Positions 1-7,110 of a stretch of DNA of 64,000 bases are shown here, in pieces. The notes under the pieces were generated by a model. It saw only the letters and a list, made by a program, of their open reading frames with translations. It was not told the DNA's origin and ran no database searches. Position 1 is the stretch's first letter, and every line of letters starts with the position of its first letter. Both the position numbers and the translations under genes were made by a program. This stretch comes from PoT sp049331405 (GTDB taxonomy: Bacteria > Planctomycetota > Planctomycetia > Isosphaerales > Isosphaeraceae), in contig NZ_CP186274.1 in assembly GCF_049331405.1 (NCBI RefSeq), positions 6,076,001 through 6,140,000 on the forward strand, in the 5' to 3' direction.

Positions 1-2
1 GG

Positions 3-437
3 ACCAAGGACGACTTCCTCGGGAACGCCCGGGCCCTGCTCTTCCCGATCCGCTGGGACGAACCCTTCGGCCTGGTGATGATCGAGGCGATGGCCTGCGG
101 CACCCCCGTCGTCGCCTTCCGCCGTGGCTCGGTCCCCGAGGTGATGTCGGACGGCCTGACGGGCTTCGTCGTCGACGACGCAGACCAGGCGGTGAATGCG
201 TTGGAGCGGGTCGATAGCCTGGATCGTCGAGCCTGCCGCGAGGTCTTCCTCCAACGATTCGAGGCCGCGCGGATGGCCCGCGACTACCTCGAGATCTATC
301 GCCGGGGGATCGCCGGCGCTGAGGTCGAAGGGCATGTCGCGCGCCCATCGTTGCGACTCGTCCCGACCCCCTCGGATCATCGCTCGTTCGGCCTGCTCGG
401 GCCGGTCACCCGGAGGCAGAACGCCCGTGGCCGATAA
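3..437 (+). CDS. GT4-family glycosyltransferase, C-terminal part (5' end outside window)
   Basis: The reading frame is open from the window edge to a TAA at 435-437. It carries the C-terminal nucleotide-sugar-binding signature of GT4 (GT-B fold) enzymes: 'PIRWDEPFGLVMIEAMACG' followed by 'TPVVAFRRGSVPEVM' and 'GLTGFVVDD'. The E-x7-E arrangement (EPFGLVMIE) is the usual donor-phosphate contact. Such enzymes transfer a sugar from an activated donor to an acceptor in the cytoplasm; the substrate cannot be read from this fragment. It overlaps the next gene by 11 bases, which suggests translational coupling with the debranching enzyme and a role in glucan or trehalose-type metabolism (inference). 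Confidence 0.85.
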   Translation, partial: TKDDFLGNARALLFPIRWDEPFGLVMIEAMACGTPVVAFRRGSVPEVMSDGLTGFVVDDADQAVNALERVDSLDRRACREVFLQRFEAARMARDYLEIYRRGIAGAEVEGHVARPSLRLVPTPSDHRSFGLLGPVTRRQNARGR

Positions 438-2625
438 CTTCAAGGGATTGACACCTCCGCAGGCGACGCATCCTTCCCAGGGGGATCCGCACCACGTCCT
501 CGCCGCCTCGGGCGCGGCAGACGAGCGGACGAGAGTCCTCAAACATGCCGATACGTTCGCCGTCTTCGACCACTTCGGCCAGATCAAGCCGGCCGGTCTG
601 GGCGAGGAGGGCCTCTACCACGAAGGCACGCGTTATCTCTCGCGCCTGGAGCTCGAACTCGATGGCCGCCGCCCGTTCTGCCTGGGGTCGACCGTTCGCG
701 ACGAGAACGACCTGCTGTCCGTCTCGCTCACGAACCCGGATGAGGTCCGCGACGGCCGGATCGAGGTGCCGCTCGGCACGCTCTACCTGGGGCTCAAGGT
801 CTTCCTGTGGAATGGGAGCGGTTTCTGGCGGCTCTGGGTCAAGAACCACGGGCTCGAGCCGGTGGTGGCGACCCTGCAATGGCGGTTCCTCGCCGACTTC
901 GCCGACATCTTCGAGGTCCGCGGCATGGCCCGCAAGGCCCGAGGCCGCGACCTGCCCCCCGAGGTCCTCGACGACTCGGTAATCCTCGGCTACGAGGGGC
1001 TCGACGGCGTCGAGCGTCGAACCCTGATACGGTTCGCCCCTCGCTCCGTCCGGGTCACGGCCGACTCCGCCCGCATGGACCTGGAACTCGACTCGGGGAG
1101 CGAGACCACCGTCGAACTGACCGTCGCCTGCTGGCGAGGCTCCGACCGCCCCGAGCCCCCCAGCTTCAACGAGGCTCGCAAGGCCGCCGAGGCGAGCCTC
1201 ATGACCCAGAAGCTCGGAGCCTGTCGCCTGAAATCCTCCGACGGCCGGTTCGACGCCTGGGTGAGTCGCGCCGACTCCGACCTCCAGATGCTCACGACCG
1301 AGATGCCCACGGGCCCTTATCCGTACGCAGGGGTCCCTTGGTTCAACACGCCCTTCGGGCGCGACGGGATCATCACGGCGTTGGAATGTCTCTGGTGGCG
1401 CCCGGAGTTTGCCCGGGGCGTCCTCGCCTACCTCGCCGCCACGCAGGCGACCGAGCGGATCCCCGATCAGGACGCCGAGCCCGGCAAGATCCTCCACGAG
1501 ACCCGCAACGGCGAGATGGCCGTGCTCAAGGAGATGCCCTTCGGGCGCTACTACGGCAGCGTCGACGCCACGCCCCTGTTCATCCTCCTGGCCGGAGCCT
1601 ACTACGAGCGGAGCGGCGACCTCCCGTTCATCAAAACTCTCTGGCCTCACGTCGAGGCCGCCCTGAATTGGATCGACGCCCATGGCGACCTCGACGGCGA
1701 TGGCTTCGTCGAGTACCAGCGAGCCGCCGTCGACGGCCTGATCCACCAGGGCTGGAAGGACTCGGACGACGCGATCTGCCACGACGACGGCAGCCTCGCC
1801 CTGGGCCCGATCGCCCTCTGCGAGGTCCAGGGCTACGTCTACTCCGCCAAACGCGCGGGCTCCGTCCTCGCCGAGGCCCTCGGCCAGCAGGATCGGGCCT
1901 CCCTGCTCTTCCAGCAGGCGGAGCTGCTCCAGCACCGCTTCGAGGAGCAGTTCTGGTGCGAGGACCTCGGCACCTACGCGCTCGCCCTCGACGGCGACAA
2001 GCGGCCGTGCCGGGTCCGCTCATCGAACGTCGGCCACTGCCTCTTCGCCGGCATCGTCGACCCCGACCGAGCCTTGCGCGTGGCGTCCGGCCTGATGGCC
2101 CCCGACCTCTTCTCCGGCTGGGGCATCCGAACGCTCTCATCCCGCGAGGTGCGCTACAACCCGATGGCCTACCACACGGGCTCGATCTGGCCGCACGACA
2201 ACGCCCTGATCGCTTATGGCTTCTCGCGTTACGGCCTGCAAGACCTGGCCGTCCGCGTCCTGACCGCCCAGTTCGAGGCCGGCACCTACTTCGACCTGAA
2301 CCGGATGCCCGAGCTCTTCTGCGGCTTCCCCCGCGTCCCGATGGAAGGCCCGACCCCCTACCCCGTCGCCTGCGCCCCGCAAGCCTGGTCGGCCGGCTCG
2401 ATCTTCCTGCTCCTGCAAGCCTGCCTCGGCCTCCGCATCCAGGCCGGTGAGTCCCAAGTCTGGTTCACCCAGCCGCAGCTCCCGACCTTCCTGAGCCGGG
2501 TCGAGATCCGCAACCTCTCCGTCGCGGGCACGTCGGTCGACCTCCGCCTTGACCGCCGCTCCGACGACGTGAGCGTGAGCGTCCTCCGCCGCGAAGGCCC
2601 CGTCGACATCCTCGTCACCAAGTAG
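427..2625 (+). CDS. Amylo-alpha-1,6-glucosidase / glycogen debranching enzyme (732 aa)
   Basis: The protein has the two-part architecture of bacterial GDE-like proteins. An N-terminal beta-rich domain (about residues 35-270, starting 'FAVFDHFGQI' and 'YHEGTRYLSRLELELDG') is followed by an (alpha/alpha)6 catalytic domain with 'GVPWFNTPFGRDGIITALE', 'GWKDSDDAI' and 'YHTGSIWPHDNALIA'. The acidic residues in the last two motifs are the expected catalytic positions. It would hydrolyse alpha-1,6 branches of glycogen-like glucans. I chose the GTG at 427 because GGAGG lies about 10 bases upstream (412-416) and the homologous region begins just after it; the frame is open further upstream only as a shadow of the glycosyltransferase. 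Confidence 0.9.
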   Translation: MADNFKGLTPPQATHPSQGDPHHVLAASGAADERTRVLKHADTFAVFDHFGQIKPAGLGEEGLYHEGTRYLSRLELELDGRRPFCLGSTVRDENDLLSVSLTNPDEVRDGRIEVPLGTLYLGLKVFLWNGSGFWRLWVKNHGLEPVVATLQWRFLADFADIFEVRGMARKARGRDLPPEVLDDSVILGYEGLDGVERRTLIRFAPRSVRVTADSARMDLELDSGSETTVELTVACWRGSDRPEPPSFNEARKAAEASLMTQKLGACRLKSSDGRFDAWVSRADSDLQMLTTEMPTGPYPYAGVPWFNTPFGRDGIITALECLWWRPEFARGVLAYLAATQATERIPDQDAEPGKILHETRNGEMAVLKEMPFGRYYGSVDATPLFILLAGAYYERSGDLPFIKTLWPHVEAALNWIDAHGDLDGDGFVEYQRAAVDGLIHQGWKDSDDAICHDDGSLALGPIALCEVQGYVYSAKRAGSVLAEALGQQDRASLLFQQAELLQHRFEEQFWCEDLGTYALALDGDKRPCRVRSSNVGHCLFAGIVDPDRALRVASGLMAPDLFSGWGIRTLSSREVRYNPMAYHTGSIWPHDNALIAYGFSRYGLQDLAVRVLTAQFEAGTYFDLNRMPELFCGFPRVPMEGPTPYPVACAPQAWSAGSIFLLLQACLGLRIQAGESQVWFTQPQLPTFLSRVEIRNLSVAGTSVDLRLDRRSDDVSVSVLRREGPVDILVTK

Positions 2626-2709
2626 TTGCGCCCGAAATCGTCGAGAAAGCTGCCACATCACCTTGCGTCACGACGCATGGGAAGTTAATCTGTGACCATT
2701 CGAACGAAA

Positions 2710-2784
<75 letters not shown>

Positions 2785-2827
2785 GACGCATTGGCCTCGC
2801 AAACCGATGTGTCGCCCTGCTTTACGA

Positions 2828-3963
2828 TCATTGACCTACCCTCCGGGGCATGGTATAATGCTGTTCAGTAGGGATCGCACCGCTGATCTTTGGCCGGCCG
2901 TCGGGAGCTTTGGTAGAGACCCCGACGGCCGGTTTTTTCATGCGCGTCGCATGCTCGTTCACGAATGACGTGAACACGGCCCCCGGCTTCTCGCACGTCC
3001 CGCTCATGGCCCGCTTCAACGCCGATATGAGCGTCTTCGGCTTCAACTCACCGCTCGCGGCCCGCGAGCAAAAACCTCGATAGAGCCCCAGCGAATGCTC
3101 GTCATCGAGCTTCGTCGCGAGGCGACGCGCGGCCTCCTCCACCGCCTCCGGCCCGGTCGGCGAGTCCAGGCGCCGGAGCAGGTCCACCGTCTCGACGTGT
3201 CGCGGCGCCACGGACGGCCGCGCGACCGGCGCGGGGCCACGACCCTGCGGGGCGGCGGGGGCGTCATCGGCTCCGCGAGCATCTTGAGGTGCCAGCTCGC
3301 GATCCTGCCATCCCGCCCGCCCCGTTTGACCGCGGCCTCGAGCGCGGCGACCTCCTCGGGCGTCGGGCCGGGGGCCGGCTCCGGCGCCGCCGGGGGGTCC
3401 GCCTCGGGCGTCCGAATGTCTTCGGTTTTCACGGGCGGAGCCAACGTTAACGTTTCTCCTTCTGAATTCATTGAATTGAATTCAGACGCGCGCCCGCCCG
3501 TGCGCTCAATAGGAGGCGATGGGTGAAAGTCATCTTCACCCATGGGTGAAGATGACTTGCGCCCATGGGTGAAAGTCACCTTCACCCATGGGTGAAAGTC
3601 ACCTTCACCCTTTTCTGACTCTTGTAGCAGGGTGGCGTGAGTCGTTTCCGACTCCTGTACGAGGAAAGGGAATCGGATGCGTCGGCGGCTCTTGGTCGAC
3701 TTGTGTTTCACCCGCTCGATGAGCCCGAACTTGGCCTCGAGCTGGTCGAGGTGGAGGTAGAGCGAACGCTCGGTGCCCCCCACCTCCAGGAGGATCATCG
3801 CGTTGGTCGCGAGGGTGCTTTGTTGTCCCCGGGAGAGAACGGCAAGGGCCTTCATGATCGCCAGCTTCGCAGGGTGGCGTCGCAGGACCTCGAACGCCTC
3901 CGGCCAGCTTCGCGGCGGCGAAGCGTCCTCGAGCCCCGGGAGGTATGGGGCGATGGTCGTCAC
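2828..3963 (-). CDS. Putative phage replication initiator (contains iterons; apparent frameshift)
   Basis: Translation starts at GTG 3961-3963, overlapping the upstream stop as GTGA. The N-terminal ~110 residues look like a winged-helix domain ('FEVLRRHPAKLAIMKALAVL', 'ATNAMILLEVGGTERSLYLH', 'KFGLIERVKHKS'), followed by an acidic, Pro-rich linker and a helical C-terminus ('VETVDLLRRLDSPTGPEAVE', 'LKPKTLISALKRAMSGTCEK'). The frame that gives the N-terminus degenerates into an Arg/Trp/Ser-rich shadow near 3250, and the natural-looking C-terminus is in another frame, so one indel is inferred around 3230-3300. Four 23-bp iterons lie in the linker, an arrangement like lambda O. No helicase or primase motif is visible, and the family is not recognised with certainty. 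Confidence 0.6.
2831..2859 (+). promoter_or_regulatory. Sigma70-type promoter of a short transcript
   Basis: TTGACC (2831-2836) is separated by 17 bases from a perfect TATAAT (2854-2859). The predicted start is near 2866, only about 28 bases before a strong hairpin terminator. No coding frame follows, so this promoter drives a short RNA. Confidence 0.7.
2866..2938 (+). ncRNA. Candidate ~73-nt small RNA ending in an intrinsic terminator
   Basis: It runs from the start predicted for the TTGACC-N17-TATAAT promoter to a 12-bp perfect stem (2894-2905 with 2921-2932, 15-nt loop) followed by six T (2933-2938). It is antisense to the 3' end of the leftward initiator-like gene. Size, position and orientation resemble the lambda OOP RNA, which lies antisense next to a replication gene; the analogy is inference and there is no sequence similarity that I can see. 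Confidence 0.55.
3518..3609. repeat. Four tandem 23-bp iterons: candidate replication origin
   Basis: Units start at 3518, 3541, 3564 and 3587, each 23 bp, with units 3 and 4 identical. Each junction carries the palindrome TTCACCCATGGGTGAA or a variant. Because 23 is not a multiple of three, the encoded amino acids rotate through three frames, which points to selection on the DNA rather than on a protein repeat. Iterons inside the initiator gene are the arrangement of lambda-type origins. Confidence 0.7.
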
Positions 3964-4412
3964 CGCTTGCCCCCTTCCGGCCGGTCGATGCGGAAGACGC
4001 GACGGCGTCGGTCCCCGAGCTCGAGAGGGGTTTCGGTCCGGACCGTGACGAGCCCGGAGCGAACGAGGGCGCCCATGATCGCGGCCTTCTGGTCGCCGGT
4101 GAACCGGCCGAGCACATAGCCGTGGAGCTCGCCGGCCGTGACCTCCCGGCCGCACTCGATCATGTAATCGAGCACCTGCATCTGGGCGGCGATGAACCGC
4201 TTGACCGTCAACGGGGGTAGCTTGCGATACGAGGGGAGCGCGAGTTCCGCCTCGGTGGGTTCGCACGGCTTGAAGGGGATTTGAGGCGCCGTCGGCTTGA
4301 CGTGCGGGCCAAGATCTGGGTAGGATTGGCGACGTGGTGAACGCCCGTTCGCAGGCGTATCTTCCACGCCAGAGCCAGAGGCCCTTGACGCTGGTCGGGT
4401 TGTCATGGACAT
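3960..4412 (-). CDS. Small winged-helix-like protein of the early operon (150 aa)
   Basis: The conserved-looking part runs 'LPPLTVKRFIAAQMQVLDYM', 'CGREVTAGELHGYVLGRFTG', 'DQKAAIMGALVRSGLVTVR', a pattern of helices ending in a beta wing that suggests DNA or protein binding. The start is uncertain: ATG at 4412 or 4406, neither with a clear ribosome-binding site. Its TGA overlaps the GTG of the initiator-like gene, so the two are probably co-translated. The upstream 50 residues are low-complexity. Confidence 0.6.
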   Translation of the reverse strand: MSMTTRPASRASGSGVEDTPANGRSPRRQSYPDLGPHVKPTAPQIPFKPCEPTEAELALPSYRKLPPLTVKRFIAAQMQVLDYMIECGREVTAGELHGYVLGRFTGDQKAAIMGALVRSGLVTVRTETPLELGDRRRRVFRIDRPEGGKR

Positions 4413-4413
4413 T

Positions 4414-4461
4414 CTGATCTTTGGTTCGGCCGATCGCGGGCAGCTTTTGGTAGAGACACCC
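4414..4461. repeat. Imperfect repeat of the segment at 2883-2923
   Basis: Both copies, in the same orientation, share the blocks CTGATCTTTGG, CGGCCG, AGCTTT and GGTAGAGAC in the same order. This copy lies just upstream of the 3960-4412 gene; the other forms the hairpin of the 2866-2938 transcript. The rest of 4413-4693 holds no convincing gene on either strand. Confidence 0.55.
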
Positions 4462-4693
4462 GTGAAAGGCAATCAGTAGGGTTGTAAATCTCGGGTCGCG
4501 TGATTCGCGGTCGCGCTTCCCGAACCTCTCGAAAGATACACTTCCGCCATCTTCGGCACAAGTCCACGGGCTTTCCCCACCCGATTCCCTCCCTCACGCC
4601 GGGCGGCTTTCGAAGAACACAAAACCGGCTCAACCCTCGCCTTGCGACCTGGGCTCGTGCCGGCCCAGCGTGCGCAACTGCTTTCCATGCAAC

Positions 4694-4963
4694 CTAGTTC
4701 CTCTCGGATTCAAGACGCCGGAAAACCCTCTGGGCATCCCTCGCCAACTGGCGGCGGGTCAGGCCCGGGGCGTCCTCCGCGGATCCCCCGAGCTGCTCGC
4801 TGGTGGAGCCGACCGCCAGGCGGATGGCACATTCGATGTGGAGGCCGATCGGGCGGAGGTCCGCCCTGCGGGCCCGGATCAAGTCGCCCCGTGTGATCGG
4901 CTCCCCGCAGTGCAGGCAGTTTGGGTAAGCTGTCCTAGATTCTGGGCCAGTGTCGCGGCTCAA
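4694..4963 (-). CDS. Small zinc-finger-like protein (89 aa)
   Basis: The N-terminal half contains 'CLHCGEPITRGDLIRARR' followed by 'GLHIECAIRLAVGS', a C-x2-C...H-x3-C arrangement that fits a single zinc site. The C-terminal half is a charged helix ('LTRRQLARDAQRVFRRLESE'). The start codon overlaps the stop of the Rad52-type gene by four bases (ATGA), so it is the next cistron of the leftward early operon. A role in replication or recombination is suggested only by context. Confidence 0.65.
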   Translation of the reverse strand: MSRDTGPESRTAYPNCLHCGEPITRGDLIRARRADLRPIGLHIECAIRLAVGSTSEQLGGSAEDAPGLTRRQLARDAQRVFRRLESERN

Positions 4964-5712
4964 TTTCGGAGTGCCTCTTCATAGGGTGACTCTTGGGACT
5001 CGGGATGCTCAAGCCGGTACACGGCCTTGTAATACGCCTCCTCGACCTGGGCGTAATTCCAGTCGATCATGCGGCCCGGGTACCGCATACCCTTGGCCCA
5101 CTGGTTCAGGAACTTGAGTAGCCCGAGGTTGAACTTCTTGTCCTGGTCGCAGACCCAGGCGTAAAGCGCCTTGCCGTCGGGCGGGCAATTGCCGTTCGGC
5201 TGAGGTTGGGGCGGCTGCTGGGGTTGCGGCGGGCGGGGGCCGGGATGCTGACCTCGAGGTTTCCCGCCCTGGTGGCCGTTGGGGTTGCGTTCGACCTGCG
5301 CCGGCCTTGGCGGAGTGCTCGGGGCCGGCCCGTAGACGGTGACGCCGTCGCCGTAGAGATGGCGACCGATCCCGAACTTCACGGCGGCGCGCTTGAAGGC
5401 GTCGCTCATGCCGGACTTCTCGTCGTCGCCGGCGTCGGACATGCCCGCGTACCCCCCGGCGTCCGACTTCGTGATGGTCGACCCGTCCGGCAGGCGGATC
5501 GTCAGCTCGCAAATGACCGAGTTCTGGCCGGGGCGGTAGGCATCCCACCAATTCTCGGGCCCGAGCACGGCATCTAGCCGGTTCATGACCGTGCGAGCCG
5601 TGATATATGAGAGCGTGCGGCTGCCTTGTTTGGACTGGGGACGTTCCTTCACTTCCTTGCCGACGAACGGGACGGTCAAGGCGGCGAACAGCTCGGCGAA
5701 TTGCGTGGGCAT
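4960..5712 (-). CDS. Rad52/Rad22-type single-strand annealing protein (250 aa)
   Basis: The N-terminal ~130 residues carry the Rad52-family signature: 'SYITARTVMNRLDAVLGPEN' with 'WWDAY', then 'SDAGGYAGMSDAGDDEKSGM' and 'SDAFKRAAVKFGIGRHLYGD'. These proteins form rings that anneal complementary single strands during phage recombination. A Pro/Gln-rich linker of about 40 residues follows, then a short C-terminal helical region. The gene sits in a tightly packed leftward operon with 4-base overlap to the zinc-finger gene, as recombination genes do in temperate phages. Confidence 0.85.
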   Translation of the reverse strand: MPTQFAELFAALTVPFVGKEVKERPQSKQGSRTLSYITARTVMNRLDAVLGPENWWDAYRPGQNSVICELTIRLPDGSTITKSDAGGYAGMSDAGDDEKSGMSDAFKRAAVKFGIGRHLYGDGVTVYGPAPSTPPRPAQVERNPNGHQGGKPRGQHPGPRPPQPQQPPQPQPNGNCPPDGKALYAWVCDQDKKFNLGLLKFLNQWAKGMRYPGRMIDWNYAQVEEAYYKAVYRLEHPESQESPYEEALRN

Positions 5713-5724
5713 CGTGATCTCCTA

Positions 5725-5955
5725 TCAGGCAGTGAGGACGGCTTCGAGTGTCCGGACGGCCCGGGCCCGGGCGGCACGCCGCTCGAGCTCGGCCGTGTAC
5801 ATGCGGATGACGGTCAGGAGCCAGGCGTCGTCGGCCCGATGGAACTCGGGCGCGACGTCGGCGAGCTGGGTCATGAGAGCGGCCCGGAGCTGGGCGAGGT
5901 GGTCGACCAGGTCGTGGTCCGCGAGCAGGGCAACCGCCGCCGGGTTCGTGTTCAT
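5725..5955 (-). CDS. Hypothetical early protein (76 aa)
   Basis: An all-helical small protein ('LVDHLAQLRAALMTQLADVA', 'ELERRAARARAVRTLEAVLT') of no family that I recognise. It lies 12 bp upstream of the Rad52-type gene and overlaps the preceding cistron by four bases, which is the main support for it being a real gene. Confidence 0.6.
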   Translation of the reverse strand: MNTNPAAVALLADHDLVDHLAQLRAALMTQLADVAPEFHRADDAWLLTVIRMYTAELERRAARARAVRTLEAVLTA

Positions 5956-6155
5956 GCGGTCCCGATCTTCATGGCCTCCCAGGCCTTGACCCGCAGGGCC
6001 TCGGCCCGGGCCTTGGCGGTCCGTTCTTCCTTCAACGCCTTCCGATAAGCGGCGTGGGCCAGGGCCCGGGCCTGGCTCTTGACGTGGACATCCGAGTCCG
6101 CGTTGAGGTAGTCGGCCAGGAGCGACGTCGGCTTGGTTTCCGGGAAGGGACGCAC
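5952..6155 (-). CDS. Hypothetical early protein (67 aa)
   Basis: A short, basic helical protein ('ARALAHAAYRKALKEERTAK', 'ARAEALRVKAWEAMKIG'). It overlaps the next cistron by four bases and starts 13 bp after the previous stop, with GAGAGGAGA upstream of the ATG. Function unknown. Confidence 0.6.
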   Translation of the reverse strand: MRPFPETKPTSLLADYLNADSDVHVKSQARALAHAAYRKALKEERTAKARAEALRVKAWEAMKIGTA

Positions 6156-6168
6156 GGGATCTCTCCTC

Positions 6169-6525
6169 TCAGAACCAGGGCGTCATGGAGCACTCGGCCG
6201 AGTAGTACCCTTCCGCCCGCAGCTCGTCCGCCGTCCACTCCTCGAGCTGGAGCTGGCGGTCGTCGAACTCCGCCGGGCACGACGCCGAGAGCCTGCGGGC
6301 CTCGTCCGCCAGCTCGTCGATCCGGCCGGCGAGCCATTCGGAAGCGGACCCGCCGCGGTTGCGGATGCGGCCGGCCTCGATCCGGAGCCACTCCTGGAAT
6401 GTGATGAGGCCCTCGACGGGCGGGTCGCCGTCGTGGCCCGAATGGTTGATGCTCGACCAGGGCTCGTCGAGCCCGGCCTCTCCGTCGTCTTTGACCTCGT
6501 CGAGAAATGCTGTTAAAGTGGACAC
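6169..6525 (-). CDS. First cistron of the leftward early operon, hypothetical (118 aa)
   Basis: An acidic protein rich in Trp, Glu and Asp ('LDEVKDDGEAGLDEPWSSIN', 'LITFQEWLRIEAGRIRNRGG', 'QLQLEEWTADELRAEGYYSA'). I chose the GTG at 6525 because GGAG lies about 10 bases upstream. The leftward promoter at 6626-6654 serves it. Small acidic proteins at the head of early operons are often host-takeover or DNA-mimic factors, but nothing here proves that. Confidence 0.6.
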   Translation of the reverse strand: MSTLTAFLDEVKDDGEAGLDEPWSSINHSGHDGDPPVEGLITFQEWLRIEAGRIRNRGGSASEWLAGRIDELADEARRLSASCPAEFDDRQLQLEEWTADELRAEGYYSAECSMTPWF

Positions 6526-6547
6526 TGCTTGCAATCTCCGGTTAGAT
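6519..6547 (+). promoter_or_regulatory. Promoter immediately followed by a terminator
   Basis: TGGACA (6519-6524), a 17-base spacer and TTAGAT (6542-6547). The predicted start near 6554 falls at the first base of the hairpin at 6554-6583, so the RNA would be only about 35 nt. It would be antisense to the leader of the leftward early operon. Confidence 0.5.
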
Positions 6548-6553
6548 CACTGG

Positions 6554-6588
6554 CCCCGTGGGTGTTTGGCGACACCCACGGGGTTTTT
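6554..6588 (+). terminator. Intrinsic terminator of the 6519 promoter
   Basis: A perfect 12-bp stem (6554-6565 with 6572-6583), a 6-nt loop and five T (6584-6588). The T run is on the plus strand only, so leftward transcription is not obviously stopped here. Confidence 0.8.
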
Positions 6589-6625
6589 CATTGGCTGGCC
6601 GAGAAGATGTCGTCCAGTGAGTTTC

Positions 6626-6654
6626 AGTTTAACCAAAACTAACTTCAATGTCAA
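6626..6654 (-). promoter_or_regulatory. Leftward early promoter
   Basis: Read on the minus strand, TTGACA (6649-6654) is followed by 17 bases and TAAACT (6626-6631). It points into the leftward operon beginning at 6525 and is the best promoter in that interval. Its -35 region touches the palindrome at 6654-6670 shared with the rightward promoter. Confidence 0.65.
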
Positions 6655-6670
6655 ACTTGATTTTCAAGTT
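6654..6670. promoter_or_regulatory. Palindromic operator between divergent promoters
   Basis: AACTTGA-TTT-TCAAGTT is a perfect 7-3-7 inverted repeat in an AT-rich island. It overlaps the -35 box of the rightward promoter and touches that of the leftward one, so a bound repressor could shut both. The near-repeats GTTTAACC (upstream) and GTTAACC (downstream) may be further half-sites. Confidence 0.6.
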
Positions 6671-6685
6671 AACCGGGAATATCCT
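6657..6685 (+). promoter_or_regulatory. Rightward promoter opposite the early promoter
   Basis: TTGATT (6657-6662), 17 bases, then TATCCT (6680-6685), placed about 85 bases before the ATG of the gene at 6770. With the leftward promoter at 6626-6654 it forms a divergent pair around one palindrome. Confidence 0.55.
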
Positions 6686-6769
6686 GAATGGTGAACAATG
6701 TGTCTCTTCTTTAGCCGGTGACTTCAGCCGTTATACTTGGGTCTCACGAAGGTCCAGAAGGAGGTGGGG

Positions 6770-7021
6770 ATGCTGTCGACAATGACCGAGCCCAAGAGAC
6801 GCAGGGGAGCCGGCGGTAGGCCCAAGAGTACAGGACCGCTGAAAGAAATGATCGCTGCCTTCAAGGCAACGCCAGCATTCTCACAGTGGTTCTTGGGGCT
6901 GGTCGATCATTGCCGTCGGAAGTTCGGATTCCCTGGCATCTCAAAAACGGATGTCATCATCCGGGCCCTGAAGGCGTTCGCTAAAGAGGTGGACTATCGG
7001 GAGGAGCCGCCAGAGGAGTGA
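6770..7021 (+). CDS. Small RHH-like protein at the switch region (83 aa)
   Basis: The start at ATG 6770 is preceded by a strong site, AAGGAGGTGGGG. The N-terminus is basic ('KRRRGAGGRPKSTGPLKEMI') and the C-terminus 'FGFPGISKTDVIIRALKAFA' resembles the helix-turn-helix half of ribbon-helix-helix regulators. It is the first gene on the rightward side of the divergent promoters, where temperate phages usually keep a Cro- or repressor-type gene. Regulator function is inferred from position and shape. Confidence 0.65.
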   Translation: MLSTMTEPKRRRGAGGRPKSTGPLKEMIAAFKATPAFSQWFLGLVDHCRRKFGFPGISKTDVIIRALKAFAKEVDYREEPPEE

Positions 7022-7110
7022 CGAGACAGCCTGGTACTACGTTGCCCGCGCCTTGTTGAGCGGATACCGTATCCACGCGGTATCCAACTTGACATAAGGT
7101 GAGGTGCGTG

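Noticed and set aside
406..1935. 509-residue minus-strand open frame
   Set aside because: Antisense shadow of the debranching enzyme, with no family-like motif.
3518..3609. Possible CRISPR array
   Set aside because: The 23-bp units are directly tandem with no spacers and lie inside a coding gene, so iterons explain them better.
4385..4413. Promoter TTGACG-N17-GACATT upstream of the 4414 repeat
   Set aside because: The -10 box is poor and no terminator or gene follows on that strand.
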